NCBI GenBank assembly: GCA_964036195.1
Contig: OZ038450.1
Location: 22,349,208 to 22,413,207, forward strand
Reading direction: 5' to 3'
DNA from: Sphaerolaimus hirsutus
Taxonomy: Eukaryota; Nematoda; Chromadorea; Monhysterida; Sphaerolaimidae
Length of the DNA: 64,000 nt
The notes under the pieces: model-generated
Databases searched by the model: none
Told to the model about the DNA's origin: nothing
What the model saw: only the letters and a program-made list of their open reading frames with translations
Position numbers and translations under genes: made by a program
Shown: positions 1-19,400 of the stretch, in pieces
Layout of the letters: every line of letters begins with the position of its first letter
Position numbering within the stretch: position 1 is the stretch's first letter

Positions 1-192
1 TTCACAGGATTTGAGGCTGCCGGGACCGGTCAGCCAAAAATACCTGTTGCATGAATGTAAAATGCGCGCTTGCGCGCAAACTTTTTTTCAGATTGAGACA
101 AAATCGATCTCTGAAAGTGCCGTTTCTGGCATATTTTTTTATCCGGCGCGGGGACGGGGGGGGCGCCCCCCCCTGGCTACGTCCTTCGGCTT
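1..192. repeat. Right part of a poly-G/C hAT-like non-autonomous element, cut by window edge
   Basis: The segment has a gcgcgc-type palindrome near 65-80, G and C homopolymers near 155-172, and ends in a sequence close to the terminal repeat of the five better-preserved hAT-like copies described at 3428, 5007, 15449, 18507 and 51956. The left end lies outside the window, so no TSD can be tested. Confidence 0.4.
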
Positions 193-1598
193 GTTCAATA
201 TTTTCCTTTTTTTTGTAAAATCGTGAAGAAAAATTTTTTTTAAATTTCCAGTTTCGAACCAACATGGAGCGTGACGATGGGCCGGTCGACACGCGACCAG
301 ACGCAGACAAAAAGGCAGCGCCCGATTGCGAAACTAGCTACGTGTTCGTTTTGGGCTAACTTTCGTTTTGTCACGTTTCTTTATGGAAAGTGGAAAAATT
401 CAAAATTTCGTTGTTAACGCGTACGTAAACGTACGTTTACTCGATAAACACGTATACTCGTATACTGCGTAAATACGTTTACGCCCCACCCCCCCCCCCG
501 AAAAAATACCGGCACTCACTCGCGTACGTTTTGAAAGTAGGTGAGTACAGAAAACATAATTGAGGACATTTCTTGGGGTGCCTAAAAAGCAAAAACCACT
601 CCAAGAATTAAAGTGGCCGCAAAAAGTGCATCGGAAATAATAGAAGTTGCGATAGGTAGTGAAAGCGACTATTCTCGCTTTCTATATACTTTACTTACAT
701 ATTTGGTACATATATTTGAAACGCAGAAAGTTGTACCAGCATTCGAAAGTGGATTTGAAGAATCGTTGCGTTACGGACGATTTTAATCGGAGCGAAACCA
801 CACGTGTCAAATCGGCACAAAAGACTGGAAACCTGCATGAGGTGCTGTTAGATAAAAGATGTAAACAGAAGTCTGATAGATATTGCTCGTTTTGATACAC
901 ACCTGTCATTTACGTAATCTGTATTGTTTGTGAGTGCTGGAAGTGTAGTACATCATTTTCTGCGTTCATTTCGTAAATATTTTGATGTAACATGGTCTAC
1001 ATTGAATACAATAAATGTAAATATTTATTTTTTAAATGAATGTCCACGTCTTACGATTGATTGTTGCATTAAATTCAACCCCGTATCTTATCTACCTATG
1101 TATGCTAAAACTTTGGACATAAACCGAACAATGTCGTTTTTATGCACCAGAACCAGAATTCGTCAATATGGTAATCAAAGTTCGGGCGGTGACTTTTGAT
1201 GCCGTAAACACCCTAGTCGCATTTCGACACCCGGTGAGCAAACGTTGTTGATTTGATTTAAGCCGGAACGTTTGGTTTTTGGGCTCTGAACGGGACCAGT
1301 TTTTCGGACCGGTGCCAGTATCGTAAAAAAATTCATATCGGGACCGCCCCGGTTTGGAAATTTGCCGAATTATCTGCCGGTCCCTTTAAATTCTATTGGT
1401 ATGATTTTTTTCAGATCGGCGCCACTTACTCTGGCGTCGCCCGGCGCCATGGTATCGAACTTGGCGCTGGCGCCAATGGCGCCATAGAATCTGCGTTTAA
1501 GGGTGTGTTCTCGCAACAAAACCTTGCGGCGCCTTGCTATGGCGTAGCGCAATGTGGAACCGGTGCCATTTTGGAAAATAGTTGGTTTGTTCTGTTGT
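193..1598. other. Intergenic stretch, no gene recognised
   Basis: AT-rich DNA with short open frames that show no recognisable domain. The part from about 1375 to 1560 is rich in GGCGCC-type palindromes, as in other repeats of this window. I see no exon here. The missing 5' exons of the HDHD3-like gene could lie here or further upstream, but I could not identify them. Confidence 0.5.
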
Positions 1599-1791
1599 TA
1601 TACTCGGCGGACATCACACTTAGTGTGAAAACCTACCATAACCCATCTGAATAGTGAACTAAAAATCGTACAGTTTTTTATCATAATATTTTGTTTTTAC
1701 TGTGGAATGATGATTTAGGAAATTTATCACAAGATTTTATTCATTAAATTATGGTAGTTTTCCATACTAAGTGTGCTGTCCGCCGAGTATA
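1599..1791. mobile_element. 193-bp MITE with TATACTCGGCGGAC inverted ends
   Basis: The ends are a perfect 14-bp inverted repeat (TATACTCGGCGGAC / GTCCGCCGAGTATA). TA-rich ends fit a Tc1/mariner-type element with a TA target. Two close relatives lie at 30093-30287 and 55053-55247. The interior is AT-rich and non-coding. An ATG at 1751 lies inside this element, so the open frame starting there is not the natural start of the downstream hydrolase exon. Confidence 0.75.
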
Positions 1792-2536
1792 CACAATTTC
1801 CTTTTTGACTACTTTGCTCGGCGTGTTTATTTGTTTTTTTAAATGTGTTTTAGTTTCTATTTGCGTATGCAACACCGGCTGTGTACTGCCATACAGGAAA
1901 ATTGGCCATTTTGAGCAAGAATGTCCCCCTCTTACTAGACCCCTGATTCTTATGCAATTGTGTGAATATCCACGTGATCATAAAAACATTTCTGTACACT
2001 CAGACCAACATTGGTGGCAGCATGTTTTCTCCACAACAATGTCTGAGGCTGCTCAAATGCTGGGAACCTCAATCAAAGATCCAAATGCACTTCACGCTGC
2101 ATCCGTGGACACTTTTTGGCAATACGCCAAAAGTGATGCGTGGAAAGTTTTGCCGCATGCAAAGAGCACATGCGCCAGACTGAAGGCCATGGGCTTGAAG
2201 TTGGGAATTATTTCGAACATGGATTTTAGGATGAGACAATTGCTGATCGATTTTGAGCTGCACCGATACTTTGACGTGATTTTGTTGTCTGGAGAGCTTG
2301 GTATTTGCAAACCAGATGTGCAGATATTTCACCAGGCTGCTAAGGCTCTCCAATGTATACAATTAAATGAAATGCTTCATGTTGGTGATTCTGTAAATAA
2401 GGATTATTTGGCTGCTAGAAAGGCGGGGCATTTTTCCTGTTTGATTTCAAAAGCTTCGGAAAATGTACCAGATTCTGTCGACTTGAATTTTGTGATGACT
2501 GATGTGTCCGGCGTGCCGAAGTTAGATATTGTCTGA
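1792..2536 (+). CDS. HDHD3: HDHD3-like haloacid dehalogenase hydrolase, 3' terminal exon(s)
   Basis: From about 1960 to the TGA at 2534-2536 the frame encodes the cap and C-terminal core of a HAD hydrolase resembling HDHD3. It has a QHWW segment in the cap, HAD motif II (ISNMD), motif III lysine (CKPD) and motif IV (GDSVNKDY). The N-terminal motif I (DxDxT) is not in this frame, so at least one upstream exon is missing or outside the window. The open frame continues upstream to an ATG at 1751, but its first residues are translated from a MITE, so the real exon begins after 1791; a ttttag acceptor near 1845-1850 is a candidate. HAD enzymes of this group are phosphatase-like; the substrate is not known from the sequence. 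Confidence 0.72.
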
Positions 2537-2730
2537 ATTTATGACCGATACGAAATGTTGTAATGAACTTTTCTAGATGTTTTTACTTTTCGCAACTACA
2601 ATCGCATTTTGTGTCAGCACACTGAATCAACTGGCGTGGTGCCAATTATCTGAAGTCTGAAAAATATGTCAATTTTCTTGCATTCACACTACTAATATGT
2701 TTTTGCAAATATGTGCAGTGCAGCGACAAA
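2537..2730. other. Short intergenic spacer between HDHD3-like gene and RNF113
   Basis: Fewer than 200 bases separate the hydrolase stop from the RNF113 start codon, so the RNF113 promoter must lie in or near this spacer. I see no TATA box or other clear motif. Confidence 0.4.
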
Positions 2731-11106
<8,376 letters not shown>

Positions 11107-11189
11107 TTCCCTGCGAGATTGGTGATTATTTGTAAATGACATTTTATTATTGCTGAATTGTCGTTTGTGATTTTCCGTCAGATTGTGCC

Positions 11190-11375
11190 TGCGCGCACTA
11201 GTTTCCACACGAAATTTCGAAAACTCACAGATCAGCTTAGAACGGATTTGATTTTCGGTGGCCGCCAACTACAGTTGACGGAGATTCAAAATGACTCATT
11301 GTGGAAAACTCAAACACGTATAAAGCTCATTTATGAGTTTTCTAAATTTCGTGTGAAAACTAGTGTGCGCATGGC
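11190..11375. mobile_element. Foldback MITE (CACTAGTTTTCACACGAAAT family) between RNF113 and FTSJ3
   Basis: About 185 bp almost entirely palindromic: the left arm runs from gcgcgcactagtttccacac through the TTTCGAAAACTCA motif, and the right arm is its inverse ending in gtgtgaaaactagtgtgcgc. The centre has caactacagttgacgg. Relatives: 15145-15320, 30495-30775, 57241-57440. Confidence 0.65.
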
Positions 11376-11602
11376 CATTATGTTCAATTTTCAAGGGTGT
11401 ATAAATGTATTTATATAATTTCCGTGAAGGGAATAAAATCATTAGATAATCTGTAAAATCAGCTTGAGAACACAACCATTTCACATTGTTGTAATCATAC
11501 AGTGAATATCTTACATATAGGTAATTCAATTGATTTCTCTCACGAGAAAAAAAACAACAACAAATGTCCACATGTCCAAATTCAGCCAAACCTCCAAAAA
11601 AA

Positions 11603-13515
11603 ATGGGCAAAAAGAGCAAAGTGGGCAAACAGCGGCGCGACAGATTTTACCACCTAGCCAAAGAAACTGGCTACCGATCCAGGGCCGCCTTCAAACTGGT
11701 GCAGTTGAACCGCAAGTACGACTTTCTGCAGCGCGCCAAGGTGGTCGTGGATTTGTGCGCGGCGCCAGGCGGCTGGCTGCAAGTCGCCGCGCAGAATGCT
11801 CCCGTTGGCGCCGTGCTCGTGGGTCGGTTGTCCAGCGGGCTTTAGTGTTTGTGAGTGCGAAATTAGGTTTGTCGGATCGTTGTGTATGGTTAAAGTGGCG
11901 TGTTTCTTTGAGATGTGTCTCAGTTCCACCCCTCAAATGTGCAAGCTATCAGCGGTAATTTTTCTTGGGCTGCACACTGACGATTCTGTTTAGGTGGCAG
12001 TCCCTCACCCTGTAAACTGTCAAATTTTATGCAAAATTTCGCACAAATTTGTCAAATGTTAAAAGCAGCAAAAATCGTTTCTTTTTATTGACATGTCACC
12101 TGCACCTTTGACCCTTCTCTTTAAGTTTTTTATGGTGCGGGACTGTCCCCAGCCTGCTAAATCCCTCTCACGCAGTAACGATTCTACACACCCGATTTTG
12201 CAAATGCAAACACCTTCCCCACCCTTCACACTCCACCCCGTGCCGCCCTTGTCGCAGGCGTGGACTTGGCGACGATCCGGCCGTTGCCGAACGTGATCGC
12301 GCTGCAGGGCGACATCACCCTGGAGCAGACGGGCGCGGCCGTGCGCCGCCAGCTCAACGGGCTGCTGGCCGACTGCGTGCTGCACGACGGCGCGCCCAAC
12401 GTGGGCCAGGACTGGCTGCACGACGCATTCACCCAGGGTCGGTTCTGGGGTCACGCGCGGGTGTAGTTGACAAGCCTGGAAAGTGTCAAGTCAAGTGTAA
12501 AATGTCGTGTAGAATGTCAATCAAAACGAAAAGATTTTATTATTGAAATTTCGACACTTTGACAATTGACAAATTTTATGACGTTTGTCATGAAATTTGA
12601 CACTTTACATGGCTTGGGCGGGCACAAGGCCTAGTGAAATGTCAAATGTCATTTAAAGTTGAAAATTCCCTGTAAAATGGCAAACCGAGTTCTGTAACGC
12701 TGAAAAATGAATATGATGTTGGTACTTATGATGAGATAACACATTTTACGTGAAAAAATGTTCTGCGGACAGTTGTCAATTTGCAGTTTATCTATTTACA
12801 TGTGCAAAAACTCCCGATTTAAATTCAACGAACGATCATCAATTCTGAACTCCGCCCACATCGCGCAGCTCGCCTCACTCTATCCGCGCTCAAAATGGCA
12901 GTAGGCGTTCTCAAAAAGGGCGGCTGGTTCGTGACCAAGGTGTTCCGCTCCAAGGACTACCCGGCCCTGTTGCCCGTGTTCGGCAAGCTGTTCAACAAGG
13001 TGCACGTGACCAAGCCGGCCGCGTCCAGAAACGAGTCTGCGGAGATTTTTGTCGCCTGTCAGGGATTTCTGCGACCGGACAAAATCGACCCGCAATTGTT
13101 GGATGCCAAGGTCGTATTCAGGGATGAGCAGGAAGGGGAGAAACCGAAGTACGTGTGGGTTGTGTGTTGTCTATTGTCAGCTGTTACAGCTGCAACATCT
13201 GCAAAATTGTAAAAACTGTAAAATTGTCGGTGCATTGTATGCATTTTGTAAAATTGTATTTTGACTGTGACTATGATATATAAACATTTTGAGATCCCGC
13301 CCCAAAAGTTTGGATTTTTTATTTTGTGTCATTTTCTCCAAAATCCCCCCCCCCTCCCAAACAGACTCAGTCTACTGCAGCCAGAGTCGAAGAAACAGAA
13401 GAAAGTCAAGCCGCTGGGCTACGTGGAGGGGAAAACTCTGCTGTTCGAGCGACTGAACGCGTCCGATTTTATCCGCAGCGATCAATGCGTCGCGCTGCTC
13501 GCAGAGGCGAATCAG
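11603..13515 (+). CDS. FTSJ3: FTSJ3/SPB1-type rRNA 2'-O-methyltransferase, N-terminal part only
   Basis: Four exons join in frame: 11603-11822, 12258-12437, 12869-13148 and 13365-13515, 277 codons. The start MGKK...KVGK and the [18 protein letters not shown] block are typical of FTSJ3. The SAM-binding DLCAAPGGW motif, the catalytic Asp in DGAPNVG, the Lys in TKVFRS and the Glu in NESAEIF give the K-D-K-E set of FtsJ methyltransferases. Family members methylate pre-rRNA in the nucleolus. The fourth exon begins the next conserved region ([15 protein letters not shown]) and ends at a good donor (CAG/gtgtgg), but no further exon is found before the convergent gene ending at 14057. Human FTSJ3 is several times longer. 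An upstream in-frame ATG at 11564 would add 13 residues; 11603 matches the family start. Intron 1 (11823-12257) and intron 2 (12438-12868) carry TGTCAAATGTCATG-type repeats. Confidence 0.88.
12470..12680. repeat. TGTAAAATGTCATG-type repeat in FTSJ3 intron 2
   Basis: Inverted clusters of gtgtaaaatgtc and gacatttgaca-like motifs resemble the interior of the introner-like family seen at 35477-35753 and in intron 6 of the A2/B2/C2 genes. The ends are too eroded to define a TSD. Confidence 0.35.
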
Positions 13516-13738
13516 GTGTGGGGGTGGCATTTTTTTACGTTTTGCAATTTTTTTTTGTTTGTTTTTCTCACGTTTTTGTGCGATTGCGGCTTTTTCTATT
13601 TGTAAATTAGCGCGGTATTCAATCACCTACATCAGGATTTTTTGGGTTTTCATAATCATTTCACTTGTCCAGCGCGAGCGCACGCTAGACTTTTTGATTT
13701 ACATGTAAACCAATTTGTGAGAAGTTTGATAAGTGAAA

Positions 13739-13893
13739 AGCCGCCCGGTGCACAAGTAAATACCCGGCCCGGTGCCCAAGTACGGGCACTTTACTTGGGC
13801 ACCGGGCCTTCTTGGGCACCGGGTATTACAACTTGTGCACCGGCCCTACTTGGGCACCGGGTTTACTTGTGCACCGACCCGGCCCCGATCAAA
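13739..13893. repeat. GC-rich nested foldback
   Basis: The 155-bp segment alternates GGTGCACAAGTA / TACTTGTGCACC with GGTGCCCAAGTA / TACTTGGGCACC, giving several nested stems. It is much richer in G and C than its surroundings and is non-coding. It lies just downstream of the last recognisable FTSJ3 exon. Confidence 0.55.
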
Positions 13894-14056
13894 TTATATT
13901 TATTATGTCGGGTTTATCTGATATCGCCCTAACAAATATCATCCTGCCGCGCGCATAACATTCCCACCCATCTCATTCATTCCGCGTTATTTCATTTTCA
14001 CTCCCCCCAAAAACCCCATCACAAACTTAATTTATCCATCAAAATCCAATGTCAAA

Positions 14057-16066
14057 TCACTCTGCCTGCGGCTGGTAGGGATTCATGGGGTAGTTGTTTG
14101 CGTCGCGCTGCCGCCGACGCGTTTTCGTGCCGCCTTGCGTCGCTTCGGTGGCTGTCGCCTCTGGCGGCGCGCCTGCCCCATTGGGGAAGATGTTTAGTGG
14201 GATATTTTTTGGGTTTTGAGTGTTTAATTGTGTGTGGGGGGGTTATTTCGAGAAAGGTTACATCGAATATTTTTTGAATAGAATATCGGTATCAAAAACT
14301 AGGGTTGGGACGGTACATATCGTTGAATATGGATTTTATTTATATCGAACATCGATATCGAGAATTTCGTAAAAAAAATCGATTATTGAACAACGATATG
14401 CAGGGTCTATATCGAATATCGATACTGAATATCGATCTCACAAATTTTTTTCGAATATCGATATCGAAAAGTCATATCGTGTCACCCCTATCAAGAAACC
14501 ATATATTATAGTTCAAGCGATCCCAGCATTGAACCAACGGGAAGATCTGATCCATGCAACTAGCGCATAAATGGCCGTGGTGACGCAGTTCAGCCCCACC
14601 AGAATGTGGCCCAGCGCCAGCGAATAGTTGGTCACGTTTTTATCCTCATACGTTTTCGTCCAATTGAACACGGCCATACCGGCGTTCCAACCCGCGCGCA
14701 CTCCCGTCTGTATTTTTTTGGTTTGTAAGAATTCTCAAAGCGGATGTATTTCGAGAGGGATATTTTAACCCCTCCTCATTCAGACCTTGGGGGGGGGGGG
14801 GGGGTGTAAATTTCGGGGGGGGGGGGTCGGGGTGGTTTGAGCGGGTTTAATTCGAGTAAATACGGTATTATCTATTTTCACATTGAATTGTAACGTCCAT
14901 TTCAAAAGGTCATATACTCCCGACTTTCCACTGTTTCATTGAGTACGATATGAGATGCGACCAACCAGCGAGAGGAACACGATCATGAGCACCGTGGCGG
15001 CGGTGTTGCCCAGCTGGCTGTGCGCGAAGTAGAGCACCATGTCGACGATGTAGCCGCACGAGCACAGCATCGCCCCCACCACGCCCATGGCCAGGTGCTG
15101 CGTTTGCAAAGGGGTGAATTTGCATGTGTAATACTGAGATACGCAGTAGTTTTCAACCGAAATTCAGATTCAAATCAGCTTTGAGTTTTCTATAATGAGT
15201 TATTTTGAATCTCTGTCAACTGTAGTTGACGGACACCCTATTCTTGAAAACTCAAATCGGTTCAATGCTGATTCATGAGTTTTCGAAAATTCGGGTTGAA
15301 AACTAGTGTGCGCAGGCAGATGAGAACTGCGAAATTGTTAGTCGAAAACCGGGTTATCCCATCCGCCCCCTCGCTCAACCTACCGTATCATACCAACTGT
15401 CCCCGCGAGGACAACGTAGGTCTTCGGGAGGGTCGGTAATGTTGCCTACAGGGCCGTATCCAGGGGGGGCGGGGGGGGCTGCAGCCCCCCCCTCCCGGGG
15501 TGAGACCAGAAAGTGGCCGGAGAATGCCACTTTTTCAACGTCAGCGTAAAAAAATTAAGCGCGCGAGCGCGCATTTTTCACCGGACGTTATGTATTACCA
15601 GTAGATTTGCTCCCTGTGGCCGAAATCATTATAAATACACTAAATGTGTGCTGTTTGCTGTATTTGTATGTATATTTACATACATATACAGCGATCCATG
15701 GCGCTGGCGCCGACGCCAATGGCGCCATGGCGTTGCGCCTACTAGTGGCGCCAGCGCCATGGTGCCATTCCGCCACTCTGTACGTAAAATTTTAGGGGGG
15801 GGCTGAGCCCCCCCCCCCCCCCCCCGCTCGCTGGTCTCCGTAAACAAGCAGCCCCCCCCCGCTCAAAAATCCTGGATACGTCCCTGGTTGCCTATGGTCG
15901 CAATTGTCGGCCTGGTGATTCGCATCCACGCGAAGCCGCTGCCCGGCCCGCAGGTGCCCTCGTTGATGTAGGTGCCGTACACGGCCAGGCCCATGAGCAA
16001 GCACAACAGCATGTCCACGTGCGCCAGCCCCCCGAGCAGCTTGTCGAACTCTGTGCGTCGAGCCAT
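14057..16066 (-). CDS. A1: small four-TM, synaptogyrin/MARVEL-like protein; exon 1 carries a TE
   Basis: Minus strand. Exon 1 runs from the ATG at 16066 to 15384 (donor ACG/gtaggt) and encodes TM1 plus a GTYINEG motif and a Cys-containing loop. Exon 2 is 15097-14966 (TM2 and TM3). Exon 3 begins at 14707-14700 and ends near 14571 at a CTA/gttgca donor (TM4). A last exon near 14190-14057 gives a short hydrophilic tail; one of its frames ends NNYPMNPYQPQAE, as in Tyr-rich synaptogyrin tails, but its phase to exon 3 is not resolved. Synaptogyrins are vesicle MARVEL proteins with a similar VNEG motif after TM1; the assignment rests on that motif and topology. Exon 1 is interrupted by a 438-bp hAT-like element (15449-15886) plus its 8-bp TSD; without them it is exactly 237 nt, like the B1 copy. 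The gene follows A2 by about 360 bp. Confidence 0.55.
14300..14490. mobile_element. 191-bp hAT-like MITE rich in ATCGATAT
   Basis: Ends TAGGGTTGGGACG and CGTGTCACCCCTA are inverted relatives; flanks tcaaaaac and tcaagaaa match at 6 of 8. The interior is a series of ATCGATAT palindromes. It lies in the 3' region of A1. Confidence 0.55.
15145..15320. mobile_element. Foldback MITE in intron 1 of A1
   Basis: The inverted arms begin cagtagttttcaaccgaaat and end gggttgaaaactagtgtgcg, with the family's central tcaactgtagttgacgg palindrome. No coding capacity. Confidence 0.6.
15449..15886. mobile_element. hAT-like element, family 1, copy 3, inside coding exon 1 of A1
   Basis: Ends CAGGGCCGTATCCAGG and CCTGGATACGTCCCTG; perfect 8-bp TSD gttgccta at 15441-15448 and 15887-15894. 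The orthologous empty site is present once in copy B1 (ggtaatgttgcctatcgtcg near 25380). Read on the coding (minus) strand the element offers a donor in its end (CAGGGAC/GTATCC) and, with the TSD, an acceptor (CCCTGTAG/GCAAC). Confidence 0.88.
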
Positions 16067-16427
16067 TGGCGATATTTTTGGGAAGTTCCGATTTGGATTG
16101 TTGAGGTGTTTTTGTAGCGGTTTGGTGGTTTGAGTGGGGTTATGTGCGGCTTTGGGTGGAAGGCAAATTTTTGTGTTTTTTGTGGAAGGTTGATTTTTGC
16201 GTAAGCATGATGTTTATAGTGCCTGTGGTCTTTACATTCTTTAAATGATTTTTTGTATGCAAGCGGTGCGTTTCTAACAATAACAAAGAATTAACAGATA
16301 TTTTTGGCATTCATTGATTTTCGGATCCGCCATGTCAAAGGTTTAATCAATATGTATGGTATTTATCACAAGCTTTCACTTTCCAATATCCAAAATCACA
16401 TGCACATCATTTATAATCGTTTTTGTT

Positions 16428-19400
16428 TCATTTTGTTTTCTCTGTCAACTGAGTTGACTCAGCAGTCGATTTCGAAGTTCCCGTCGCACTGTGCGGATCG
16501 CTTTTTATCAACTCCCTCTCATCTGTTTCGTTCCCTCGCGGCTGGTCGTCGAAGTTTTCATTCGTATCGAGCACCAAGTTCACATTGTTGTTCTTGTCCG
16601 AGCCTGCGGGTTTTTGAAAATTGCATCATGTTTTGCATAACAAAATTAGTTTTGATCCAAAATTGGTGGTTTTCACCTTCAACTCGACTCGGGGTCTCGA
16701 CTAGCGTTGGGAACCCGACCCGACCCGAACCGGATACCCGCAGGTTTTTTGAAGCCGAAACCCGATACCCGACCTGAACGTTTTTGTAACCGATACCCGA
16801 ACCCGAACCCGAAAATTTTGAAATTTCCAACCCTAGTCTCGTCACCCCAATCCCAATCCCGAAAATGCCCCCTTTTTCAAGTCCACATAAATCTGAGCAA
16901 CTCACAGGCTTGCTCCCAAGCTTCCACTACCGAGGGCACGTTCACTAGTGTGAGTATAAGAACGGCCGTGTGGTGCATGAAAAAGTCATTCAGTAGTTCG
17001 GGCAGGTCGTCGCGGAACTTTACGATGCGCCATACCATCGCTGCCACGTTGAGCACCACACTTAGTGCCACCTGCGTGTGGGTTTAAGTTGTGTCAAGTT
17101 GACAGTGTCAAGTGTCAACTTGACACTGTCGAGTATCAAGTTGCGTCAAGTGTAAGTGTAAGTCTTGCACTGTAAGAGTGCTTTACTTTACGCGTGTCAT
17201 CACTGCCATGTAGAAAAGTCACGGCTTGTCTAATTTGCCACTTTGCAATTATCGCCAGCAAAACAGTACCATGGTAAATAAGTAGAATCAACAGTTCGAC
17301 TTGGCACTTTGCCAACAGTTAATTGCAGCGCATGAGCTTTCACTAGACTAAAGCATCATCGTTTACTATTACACGCTTGAATGCAGAAATGGTTGCTTTT
17401 AGTGATGGAATGGCGCCATGGCGCTGGCGCCATTTGAGGGCGCCAAAGGGCGCCGCGCCATGGCGCCATTGGCGCTTGGCGCCCTTTTTCTGTGGCGCCC
17501 TTGGCGCCTGGCGCCCACATTCTGAAAGGCGCCATGGCGCCCTTGGCGCTTGGCGCCCTTTTTCCGTGGCGCCCTTGGCGCCTGGCGCCCTGTTTTAGAA
17601 GGGCGCCAAAAAGGCGCCAGCAGGGTTTCAAGGTAAGTACTGTGTAAATGAAAAAATAATGAAAAACGCATCCGTGGATGATCTAAATTTGCCAGAAAAA
17701 TGGACGAAGTGGTGTGAGTGGGTGGAAATCTTTCGTCCAACGTTTCATCAGATGTGTCTGACGGATCAGAAGACAAGAATGATGGACCGTCGAACTTGCA
17801 AAATTATAAAAAAGGATTCAAATGGCCGCAATTCCGTTTTTGACAATTTCAGGGAAACATTGATTGGAAAAGCCTATTTGACGTGAATGGATTGTAATCC
17901 AATTTCCATTGTGTTTGAATTCATGGATTTTATTGAACATTTTTTGTTGCGAGATGTGTTTTTGTTCATTACATCGTGGAGAATGCGAATTAAGACGTGA
18001 ATGCGTGTACCACGGTGCTGTAGCAACATTTAGCACATGCAGGGTGTTGTAGGCACTTATTTATCCTGGCGCCCTTGGCGCCTGGCGCCCCATTTTCCAA
18101 ATGGCGCCATGGCGCCCTTGGCGCTTGGCGCCTTCTTTCCGTGGCGCCCCTGGCGCCTGGCGCTCACTTTCCGAATGGCGCCATGGCGCCCTTGGCGCCT
18201 GGCGCCCTTTTTCTGTGGCGCCCTTGGCGCTTGGCGCCCACTTTCCGAATAGCGCCATGGCGCCCTTGGCGCCTGGCGCCATTTTTTCTGGCGCTTTTCC
18301 ATCACTAGTTGCTTTTACACCCGAAATTTCACAAGCCGATGGAAATAACCTTCCACAGTCAATCTGCATGTGAAATCTCGCGCTTTGAAAAGACGGCTAG
18401 CCGTCGTTTTTTCAACTTTGGCGCTTTGCCAGGATCGTAACTGCAGCACTGCCACCGTTTTCCCACCCTGACACTTGCAAGTTGCAACAGCAAAAGCGCC
18501 ACACCACAGGGCCGTATCCAGGGGGGGGGGGGGGCGGGGGGGGCTGCAGCCCCCCCCCCTCCCGGGGCGAGACCAGAAAGTGACCGGAAAATGCGACTTT
18601 TTTAATGTCAGCGTAAAAAATTTTGCGCGCAAGCGCGCAATCTTCAGCGCACATAAGGTATTATCATCAGATTTGCTCCATGTGACCGCAAATCAGTATA
18701 AATACACTAAATGTTGTGCTTTTTTCTGTTTTGTATGCCTATTTACATACATATACAGCGTTCCATGGCGCTGACGCCAACGCCAATGGCGCCATGGCGT
18801 GGCGCCTACTAATGGCACCAGCGCTATAGCGCCATTCTGCCACTATATAGCTAAAATTTTAAGGGGGGGGGGCTGAGCCCCCCCCCCCCTCGCCGGCCTC
18901 CGTAAACAAGCAGCCCCCCCCCGCTCAAAAATCCTGGATACGTCCCTGCCACACCATCACCAACCAGCCCCGCAGCCAGCCGAGCGGCCGCCACTCTCAG
19001 CGTGTGGTTGTCCCTGCCGCTCATGATGGCGCAGCCGCACCACGAGCCCAGCACGGTCACCGTGATGAATATGACCAGTAGCGCGTCGACACTGCCGCCC
19101 GGCAGGTAGTTGTCAGTCTAGGGGTACTCGCAGAGCCTGTAAAATGCACTGTGAAGTGTAAAATGTCAAGCGAAGTGTCAAAATTTGTGTAAAATGCCCG
19201 TATGGGGGGCAGTCCCAGACCCTGTAACAATCCCTGTAAAATGTCAAATATCATGCAAAGTGTCAAAAGTCATGTTAAATTCCCTGCAAAATGACAAACG
19301 AGTTGCCATTTTGCGGGGCATTTTACATGACTTTTGACACTTTACATGACATTTGACATTGTACACGGTCTGGGGGGACTGGCACCGGGTCTAATTTGGT

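Noticed and set aside
1751-1791. Start of the 261-codon ORF as true N-terminus of the HDHD3-like protein
   Set aside because: These codons are the right end of a MITE found in two other places; the HAD homology begins much later.
14094-14190. Basic-tail reading frame for the last exon of A1
   Set aside because: It is the frame that fits the apparent exon 3 phase, but the alternative frame has the Tyr/Pro-rich tail expected for synaptogyrins; I left the phase unresolved instead of choosing it.
17356-18373. Several overlapping 70-125-codon ORFs on both strands
   Set aside because: They are produced by the GGCGCC palindromic arrays of a transposon; composition is only Ala, Pro, Arg, Trp and Gly.
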